A model generated the notes under the pieces. That model saw only the letters and a list, made by a program, of their open reading frames with translations. It had not been told where the DNA came from and ran no database searches. Of a stretch of DNA of 64,000 nucleotides, positions 56,825 to 64,000 are shown piece after piece. The stretch is from Fragilaria crotonensis (lineage: Eukaryota > Bacillariophyta > Fragilariophyceae > Fragilariales > Fragilariaceae), in NCBI GenBank assembly GCA_022925895.1, contig JAKSYS010000881.1, positions 1 to 64,000 of the forward strand, in the 5' to 3' direction. A program made the translations under genes and the position numbers. Each line of letters begins with the position of its first letter. Positions within the stretch are counted from its first letter, which is position 1.

Positions 56825-57521
56825 TATCCGTTCTCCCGGCTCGGTTGTTCCTCAAGACGTAGAATGCGATGGTTTTGATCTGACCTATGCTCGAATTGCG
56901 TCCGATGGTTCCAATAACAACCAATCATCAACAACTCCAACGACCAGCATGCATACGAATGTCGAACAAAAGGTCGATGATGCCATTGAAGCATTCTTAC
57001 GAACGTTATCACAGATTGGACCTGAACTCATGAGTGGATCGTTGGTATTGTCATTTTATGAACGACGTGCATCCAAACAATTGTTTGGTCTCGTGTCTCA
57101 TGAAGAACGTTTGGTGTAAGTTCATATACATATTTGTGTATGCGCTCGTGTGTGTTTGTGTCTCTGTGAATGCTTTTGCAGGAACATGATCTCTGACATG
57201 CTTTTATACTTTCTACAAACACTCACATTTACACACAATAGTTGGGAACAATGGATACTACGCGTCGTCGTAAATAACACTCCTCGTCCCATGAGTGACA
57301 ATTCTGCGGCTGTCATTGAACGTCAACGATTGCAAGATACGGCCGAGGGGATGCTGCGTGCCGTCTTGATGCAAATATTTGAGATTGCCGGTGGGGACAT
57401 TCAACACATACCACCCGTCATGTACGAATTTGACATCTTGAGTACCAAACGTGTCGATGAACGAGAAAATGTCTATGCGCGCGTCGCAAACATGCCGTCT
57501 TTGATTCATTTGGGAAATTGA
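56825..57521 (+). pseudogene. 5'-truncated ATG101 copy (exons 2-3)
   Basis: This copy carries exon 2 (56825-57115) and exon 3 (57242-57521) with the intron between. Exon 1 is absent, and the acceptor that should open exon 2 reads CAA instead of CAG. Against the complete gene it lacks 27 bases in frame in the Ser/Thr/Asn-rich loop and has one Ser-to-Thr change. The roughly eleven other base changes in coding sequence are all synonymous. No start codon precedes the frame, since a TGA intervenes upstream. The first in-frame ATG, at 56949, would drop about a third of the fold. It is a dead 3' copy unless it gains a 5' exon by splicing. Confidence 0.85.
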
Positions 57522-58511
57522 ACACCAAAGCAGAAGGGTATGGTTGGTATTGTTGTTTGATTCATTTGGGAAATTGAACACCAAAACAGAAAGGGTGTTG
57601 GTATTGTTCTTGTCGGCGCTGACTGATGTTGCAACATAAAAGATACTCGAAACGACAGTGGGCTGATCAGATATATAAAACGTACGACGTACTCCAGAGT
57701 ATACTCATGTAGAACTACGGTCAGTAGTACACCCTCTGATACTTGCCTGTTGCGCTCCACCATCTTGGCAATTGGATTATTTGACATGAAGTATTGTTGT
57801 TTAGGGAAAACCGCAGACCAGACCATATGGATACTCCCGTAATGGGGATTGTTGTGAGACAAGTCGTGTCGTCCCGATTCCGCAATTACGGTGTGTTGTC
57901 GAGGCGTACAGCGTCTCCAAATATCGTGAGATTCTCATTGTTAGGTACAAGTACGAGCTGATAGAAGTGTCACTGATCGCCTATTTCAACTTGTGCACCC
58001 TCCTGGAAAGTCTGTGCTAAGGTGCATCAATGAATACGACGGAATCGCAAGATGGATAAGAGAATGCATTAGATTGTCCTTTAAGGATAGGAAACAGTAG
58101 CCCGTGCTTGTGTCGGCTGTTCCGTAAATCTTTTGTTGGGGCAGCACACAAGACACAAATCTGTCATCAAGCCCGATCCCAACAAGGGTTCATGTTGAGA
58201 ACTTGGAAGAGGATGATGAAGTGCGTAACATCAACAGTAAACAGTTATATCGAATTATGTAGTAGTATCATGTATCACATCCATCGAAAGAAGAATTCCT
58301 CTCGCCGCCGTTGGACAACGCAGCACCAAAGTCCAATAATTTCATTGCATCTTGCTGCCTCAGCGCGGTGCCGCGCTAATTACCACACCACCTTATTTTT
58401 CTCATACACAACCTGCAACCAAAAAATGAAGAAGAGATGGAAGGGCCTCTGTTCGGCACGTCGATCACACTCTCTTGCGCCGTGCTGTGTTCTGAAGTTT
58501 GATCGATTCGC

Positions 58512-59546
58512 TCAATCACAGCGGCATCTGCTGCAGTTGCATTTGACGCTTCCACAGTCAAAATAGAATTCCACCGCGCTTGGGCAAAGAGATGGTGGAA
58601 TGGTACCAATCAACGCATTGTCAAAGACGAACATATTCCCAAGATGTGACAAGAGCCCGATCTCGCTTGGTATCCTGCCAGACAATCTATTGGAATGGGC
58701 ATCGAACTCTTCTAGCTCTGTCAAGAGCCCGATCTCACTAGGAATCATGCCAGAGAACTCATTGAAGTATATTCTCAAAATCGACAGCTGTGTCATGAGC
58801 CCGATCTCACTTGGAATCGTACCAGTGAAAGAATTGAGACTCAATTCCAACCAAGTCAGGTTTTTCAAGAGCCCGATCTGACGTGGAATCTCTCCAATCA
58901 ATTGATTACCGCCCAAATCCATGGAATTCAGGTGCGACAACAGACCGATCTCATATGGAATCCTGCCAGTCACCAACTCATTGTTGGTGATTGTCAACGC
59001 CCTCAGCTGCGTTAGTTGCCCGATCTCACTTGGAATCGTGCCAACGAGCCAAATATTTTCTCCGAAAAAGATAGACTCCAACTTTGTCAAGCGCCCCACC
59101 TCAGTCGGTATGGTGCCTGTCGTTGTTGTTTGGTAGAAACTCAATGCCGTCAGCTGTGTTAAGAGTCCGATCTCACTCGGAATTGCACCTGGCCTCGTTT
59201 CTGTGTCTGATGGATCGCCTCTAAACTGTCGACACTCAGACAAGCTCGTGAGGTAAAAATAATCGCACGCAATTTGTTCCGGCGTGATGGGGGCTGGTTC
59301 TACCGGTGGGGGCGGTGATGGTCGGGTCAAAACAACTGCAATGACAATTGCCACAGCAATAACAATGCACAACACGATAGTCCTAACCCAAATCCATCCA
59401 TAAAATGACAGTCGTATGTGGTACCATTTCCTCGTTTCCTCCGGCGACCGCTGGACCTGCACATGATGAAAATTCCTTTCAGCTGCATGGGCAATTGAAA
59501 CTGCTGAATTTGGCATTTTCCATAGATTCTTCGTTTGCGTACACAT
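58512..59546 (-). CDS. LRR receptor-like type II membrane protein, copy B
   Basis: This is the counterpart of 54327-55430. The LRR frame opens at an ATG at 59546 (MCTQTKNLWKMPNSAVS; 344 codons plus stop) and keeps the membrane helix (RTIVLCIVIAVAIVIAVVL), Pro-rich stalk, Cys caps and about nine LRRs, ending CGSVKCNCSRCRCD. The original start (MYTPDHPSLGGNPDRIGKG, near 59609) is still present, but a net loss of 8 bases near 59515 puts it in another frame, so the cytosolic tail is replaced or shortened. Many residue changes versus copy A fall in the LRR surface. It may still be expressed from the internal ATG. Confidence 0.75.
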   Translation of the reverse strand: MCTQTKNLWKMPNSAVSIAHAAERNFHHVQVQRSPEETRKWYHIRLSFYGWIWVRTIVLCIVIAVAIVIAVVLTRPSPPPPVEPAPITPEQIACDYFYLTSLSECRQFRGDPSDTETRPGAIPSEIGLLTQLTALSFYQTTTTGTIPTEVGRLTKLESIFFGENIWLVGTIPSEIGQLTQLRALTITNNELVTGRIPYEIGLLSHLNSMDLGGNQLIGEIPRQIGLLKNLTWLELSLNSFTGTIPSEIGLMTQLSILRIYFNEFSGMIPSEIGLLTELEEFDAHSNRLSGRIPSEIGLLSHLGNMFVFDNALIGTIPPSLCPSAVEFYFDCGSVKCNCSRCRCD

Positions 59547-61022
59547 CCGTTGCACCCTTGCCAATGCGGTCGGGGTTGCCACCAAGCGAAGGGTGATCAG
59601 GAGTATACATCAGAAAGGGATTTTATGTGGAGGACGACTGATGGAGGCGGCGCGAGTTGCAAGTATCCCTTCTCCGTGCGATGTTGCGCTGTGTTGATGT
59701 CAAACTCGACGTCGGAGAATGTCACTACACAATAGTAGTCAGCTCAGCCCTTTGGTGATGCTGTTGAGTTGAAAGCTCAGCGGCCAGTGGAAGATGAAGC
59801 GCTGACAATGCAGTCAGAGATAGTCTTTCTGTTTTTGTGAGGCCAGTCAACTGATTGCAAACGCATGAATGGATCCTAATTGAGAACCCCAAATCTCTAC
59901 GAGACCTGCATCGTACAGTTTCCTCATGCGGTATGGATGTCATGGCGGATTCTTCTGCTTACCTTGCATATGAATACACGTCCGAGGTTGTCAAATTTCA
60001 CGCGTTGTAGATTCTCATTGAGTCGTGGATTGATTTTACAATGCGAATCCCTGTCGGGTGACGTCGTGACGGAAGCGATTAGAATGCAAGGAAATGACGT
60101 CAACATTTTTGTCACAGAACTTGAGTTTTTGGAATCTTGATTTTCTCACTTCACCTGGAGCAATTTTTCAAGAAGCACGTATTCAAAACTTCATCATAGA
60201 TACAGAACATAAATCTACCCGACATTTGTTTGAACAGACATAAAAATCTTCCTGCATTGATGTGATAATAACATTGAAAATCTCAACTTCTTCCGTCCCA
60301 AAACACCACAATTTTACCACTTTGTGGTCAACGCCATGGTTTGTTTTGTTTTCATTGCTATAATCCCTGATGATGCTTGCTTTGTGCTCCTTTTATCTGC
60401 ATTCACTGACTCATTCCATCTCTTCATTGTTGTGTAGGAGCCAGAAGTGGTGTTCTTATCAGAAGTTTCCGAGCCAAAGCCTGTGATGGATGTTTTTGTG
60501 ATGACGTTACAACTTACTCTTTTCTGGACTTCAGCCATTGTTTGCCCATCCTCTACAGCATGAAGCAGCAATGTAACTTGTTTATTATTCTTGAGATGCT
60601 GTGTTAACTTGTTGATTGTTTTGTTTCTTGATCAGCATTATGCAATAGAATATAGTAGGTCTACTTCTACTCGAGAAAAACAACACACAAAGTGAACACC
60701 CTGCCTGGTTATGAGCGACAAAACAACCAGCATGACGTTCTCTACGATCTTTTTTATTGCGTTTCATTGCTTGCTTGTTTGCCTTTCTTCGTTGTCATTT
60801 GTCTGCAATGACAAATTAGGATGGTGACATTAGTGGTTGAAAATTGTACATTATGCATAATGCCGCTCCATCTAAGGGTGCCAAAACCAAGTCGGCTCTT
60901 GGATATGAAAAACCAATTATCTTTGATATGATAATTTTTTGTTCATAATTTTTACCTAAAATATAGGTAAAAACTTAGGACTAAAGAGCTTGTACATCAT
61001 GTGTATGAAGCCGGTTTCCTCG

Positions 61023-61235
61023 TATTCCTGAACTCTGAAATTTATTTTTCCTGAACTTTTTCATCTCTTGCATAGGAGCTCATACTTTGCATTCCTGAGC
61101 TCCAAAATTTCATTTCCTGAATTTCACTGACTCATTTTTACTAACACTCGGGTGGAATTCCTGAACTCTTGGACTCTAAATATATGAACTATACCACTTC
61201 TTCATTTGTGATCATGAATTTCAATTCCTGAATTA
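61023..61235. repeat. Scattered TTCCTGAA motifs near the element's left side
   Basis: The words TTCCTGAACTC, TTCCTGAAC, TTCCTGAGCTC and TTCCTGAATT recur about six times in 200 bases, often followed by an A/T run. These could be subterminal transposase sites or simple low-complexity sequence. Confidence 0.5.
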
Positions 61236-61428
61236 GATATTCGAAAGAAGAAGTTTGCTGTGTAGTGTGTATGAAGTAATCACCTCAGTAGTTCTGAGCT
61301 GACATTGTTCATATAATAGATGTTATTGTCGCTCATTTTAACTTTTGTTGGAGATTAGTTTTAATTGTGCCTATTCGTGTGGCTTTGATGAACCATTCTA
61401 CTATTCATTACTAAGTGTCTGATCTATT

Positions 61429-63100
61429 CTAAACTGCCTCCACTTTCAATTCACTGTAGACAAGTTCAGGAGCAAGATGACTGGAGTAGTTATCATCCTC
61501 CTCATCAGAGTCCTCGTCAAATACATCAATGCACTTGTGTGGGCGTTTCTTACCCTTGTCATCAAATTGTTTCCTGACCCCCCGGCCAGACTCCTTTTTC
61601 CTTCTGGACAGAAACATTTTAAGTAGTTCCTGGTTGAATGTTGGGGTGGTTGATTTCTTTCTATCATTCTTGATGGCCATGTATAATTCATCGTATTTCC
61701 TCATTCCCACCTGTGACCAACCACAGCCTCCCCCATTATCATGAGCACCCTTGTTCCTGGAGAATGTGTAAAGTGGTGGCTGCCGAACATGGTATTGCAA
61801 AGATTGGTCAGAAGTTAGGATGTGGTTTTTTCATTTCATTTAGTATCATAGTGTAACTTACGGGTAGGTTGTTGTTGTCCTCATCAGTCCATGTACCAAT
61901 TCGCTGTTTCCAACAAGTGATAACAAAACAAGTCAGTTTCTTGTTGTTTGTTCTGTGACAAACCATTCGGATAAACTTACCATTTTCTCTGTCTTAACTA
62001 ATTCCGAACCACCTCTTCCCATAGTTGATCAGGCACAGCAAAATGAATGCTTCATCACTTATGGACAGGATTTTCTTGCTCCATACTTTTCTGTCAGTTG
62101 TTGCACAGTGGTTCTCCATGTTGATAGTGTTATTCCACTTGCTGCTGCCGACAATGCATGGGGCATAGGTGTCTATGATTTGGGCATAGTAGCAGATATT
62201 ATCCCTCATCTTGAGGAGGTAACTGGTTTCTTCCTCGCTTCCACTGTATAGGCTGTGTTCATACGTTCCTAAATTGGAAGTGAATCCCTCTGGATGCAAG
62301 GTGTTTGATGTTGAATGCAAGTGAGTGTGAGTATGCTCGGCTTTGGCAAAGTACACTCACTTCAATTCCTCACCTTTGAATTTCGTTTGCATGTTTTTAT
62401 TGCATTGTTCGAAGATCAGTGTGTGTTTTACAACTATTCTCCGCATCCCAAGCCACCAGTTTTCGGTTCCTCGAATGTTTGTGTGCTTCATGATAAAGCC
62501 ACAAAGTGTTTTCTCATCTTCACTGAAATGAGAATGATAGTCTTTTGATAGAACTTCCAAATAGAGAACACGTGTTTTTGATGCAAGTCTTGATCACACT
62601 GATTTGATTCTCTTCTGTATTTTCCGTCATGCTCATGTCCACTATGCTGCTTAGCCCTGGAACCGATGATGTTAGTTGGCTGTCACTTGATTTCCGACTT
62701 TAATAGTTGAAGGTAGGGATGGTGGATTTCCGTATGCATGCTTCTGTCCTAGTTTTGCATCCATTTTCCGTGGCACTTCTTCCTCCTCCTCCTCCTCGTT
62801 GTCACTTTGAATCAGATCATTGGGATCTGTGGTCACTCGTTTCACGCCTCTTATGAAGTCTCTCCTTTGTTTCCTAGAGCTGGGCTTTAAGGCAGTCATG
62901 CCTGCTGCTGTTTGGTGTGCCATTGATGCCATGGTTGTATTTGTGGTGCTTCCTTGTTGTGTGAAAAACTTTCCGATTGTGCGCCAAATTTTGAACACTG
63001 AAAATCCTGTTTGTGGGATAGTCTTTTTTGCCACCATTTGAATTTCATACCAAGTACCAAGTTGGTATGTAGGTTCTACACATTCATGCAGGGTTTTCAA
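61429..63100 (-). CDS. Transposon ORF2 (interrupted)
   Basis: Pieces of one protein lie in order on the minus strand. From 63100 there are a Lys/Arg-rich part and an acidic run (SDNEEEEEEEVPRKMD). From 62356 comes a domain with MRDNICYYAQIIDTYAPC and ISDEAFILLCLINYGKRW. From 61800 to 61429 come GGGCGWSQVGMRKYDELYMAI and an acidic end (DEDSDEEDDNY). An intron with GTAAGT and GGCAG ends appears at about 61783-61862, and others probably join the pieces. The family is known to me only as the second ORF of diatom elements of this type. The function is unknown; a DNA-binding accessory protein is possible. Breaks and exon limits cannot be separated with certainty. Confidence 0.5.
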
Positions 63101-63163
63101 ATTTTGAATTCATACCACACCCCCCTTCATTTTTTACATACACCAAAAATGTACCGAAAGTAA

Positions 63164-64000
63164 ATGTACAATTTGAATGCACGCTTTCCGAACTTCTGTT
63201 TAGTGAATCTGTGTCCTGTCAATTTCAACACCTCATTTTCACTTCACTCGTCCTCTTCAAAACCCTTTCTTCAAAACCTTCTCTTCAAAATGTTGTCCTC
63301 GTCTGCTTCCTCAAAGGCACCCCTGCTCTTCTGTCAAAACCCCTTCTGCCTGAATTTCAACAAGAAACCCTTTTCCAATCAAGCAGCATATACACAGCAT
63401 ATTGATAGAAACATCGGGTGTTATAATTTCATTGTGAAGAAATCACACCATGCAGCAACACATGGGGCTTCTGCTTCACACCGTCGCCGTCTTCATGAGG
63501 ATGGGAATATCACATGCACAAGTAACAAGAGGCCTGCCCTTTTAAGGCGACATATGGTGAATGATCCCCACATGGATTTTGATGGCACAGACAACCTTCT
63601 GCAGTTTCCGGCTGGCAATGGTGTGGAAGTTGAAAGCACTTCTTGTGAGGACATCGAGGACTGCAACAAAAGTGATGATTTGTCCGTGTTAAGTGATGAC
63701 CCAAACATTCTTACCTGTACGAATTCTGCACTTGATGAAGATGTGGAAGCCCCATCATTTCGTTCAAACTTCATGTATACTACCGATCAGAAGTGGACTG
63801 TTTCTCTCCTCAAAATCCTGGACCATGCCAATGCACCCGACTACACTTTTGGTCAAGTCCTGGGTGGGCACGCTCTGCATCTGCTGATAATTATTCTTAC
63901 AACCCAGTGGGTGGACTCTGCGTGCCAAAAATGTTGATGCCCTAATCAACTCAGTTCGTAATGGGAAAAGACTGCTTCCCTTTGTACGAAGAGTGGATGT
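63164..64000 (+). CDS. Transposon ORF1, N-terminal part (partial)
   Basis: ATGs at 63164 and 63290 are both possible; the latter begins MLSSSASSKAPLLFC. A Cys/His motif follows (CQNPFCLNFNKK, then YTQHIDRNIGCYNF), which may bind zinc. Then come an acidic linker and a conserved KWTVSLLKILDHANAPDYTF block. Near 63866 one G appears missing from a GGGG run, and near 63921 one C. After these the expected continuation (WARSASADNYSYNPVGG, then KNVDALINSVRNGKRLLPFV) is found in the neighbouring frames and runs off the window. It is probably the transposase or its partner. The family assignment is unresolved. Confidence 0.6.

Larger units (their letters stand above)
56811..60055. repeat. Segmental duplication, copy B (about 3.2 kb)
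   Basis: Copy B starts at TGTTCC just before the former intron 1 acceptor of ATG101. It ends shortly after the shared CACGCGTTGTAGATTCTC block near 60015. It is a direct repeat of 52606-55950. Confidence 0.92.
60056..64000. mobile_element. Large DNA-transposon-like element with divergent ORFs (cut by window end)
   Basis: Two divergently read coding regions, ORF2 (-) and ORF1 (+), start about 60 bp apart at 63100 and 63164. I recall the same ORF pair as a high-copy family in diatom genomes, with an N-terminal Cys-rich motif and KWTVSLLKILD in ORF1. A KDZ/Plavaka-like or otherwise unassigned DNA transposon is the best guess. The left end is not identified; no terminal repeat is seen. The right end lies outside the window. 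Confidence 0.55.

Overview
The window looks like nuclear DNA of a pennate diatom; Seminavis robusta or a relative is my best guess, inferred from gene families and not from a marker gene. The signs are: type II membrane proteins with plant-like leucine-rich repeats (LRRs), octotricopeptide-like (OPR) arrays, a GH16 enzyme of the SKN1/KRE6 type that in diatoms belongs to chrysolaminarin metabolism, short GT-AG introns (78-126 nt, one of 389 nt), and long repeat-rich spacers.

Layout. 1-6700 is repeat territory: a (CAA)n microsatellite, a heavily decayed DIRS-like retroelement, and a duplicated 250-bp unit whose second copy was split by a 976-bp insertion with 16-bp target duplications. 7106-12992 is an LRR receptor-like locus built from seven near-identical ~820-bp ectodomain units. 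13319-15620 (-) is a decayed OPR-RAP gene whose sound paralogue lies at 34971-37460 (+). 16317-31953 is mostly housekeeping: an organellar release factor RF1, a TPR/kinesin-light-chain-like protein, the DEAH helicase Prp43/DHX15, a two-unit LRR receptor, a hAT-type MITE, an ADCK2-like UbiB kinase and an HMG-box protein. 34220-34292 is tRNA-Phe(GAA). 39629-51640 holds a membrane-anchored glutaminyl cyclase, the GH16 enzyme, an unknown cysteine-rich membrane protein, mitochondrial porin (VDAC), a METTL7-like methyltransferase and mitochondrial aspartate aminotransferase. 52446-60055 carries autophagy gene ATG101 and a direct segmental duplication that copied its last two exons together with a neighbouring LRR gene. 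From about 60 kb to the end is a large DNA-transposon-like element with divergent ORFs, cut by the window.

Common threads. Four loci encode the same architecture: cytosolic tail, one membrane helix, Ser/Thr/Pro stalk, Cys-capped LRRs. They carry seven, two, one and one ectodomain units, so the family appears to evolve by duplicating whole ectodomains. Several proteins are likely mitochondrial (RF1, ADCK2, VDAC, aspartate aminotransferase, perhaps the OPR proteins). Conserved genes such as Prp43 and the HMG-box gene are interrupted by isolated single-base losses, mostly in homopolymer runs. I read this as probable consensus error, and it warns against calling the LRR array dead.
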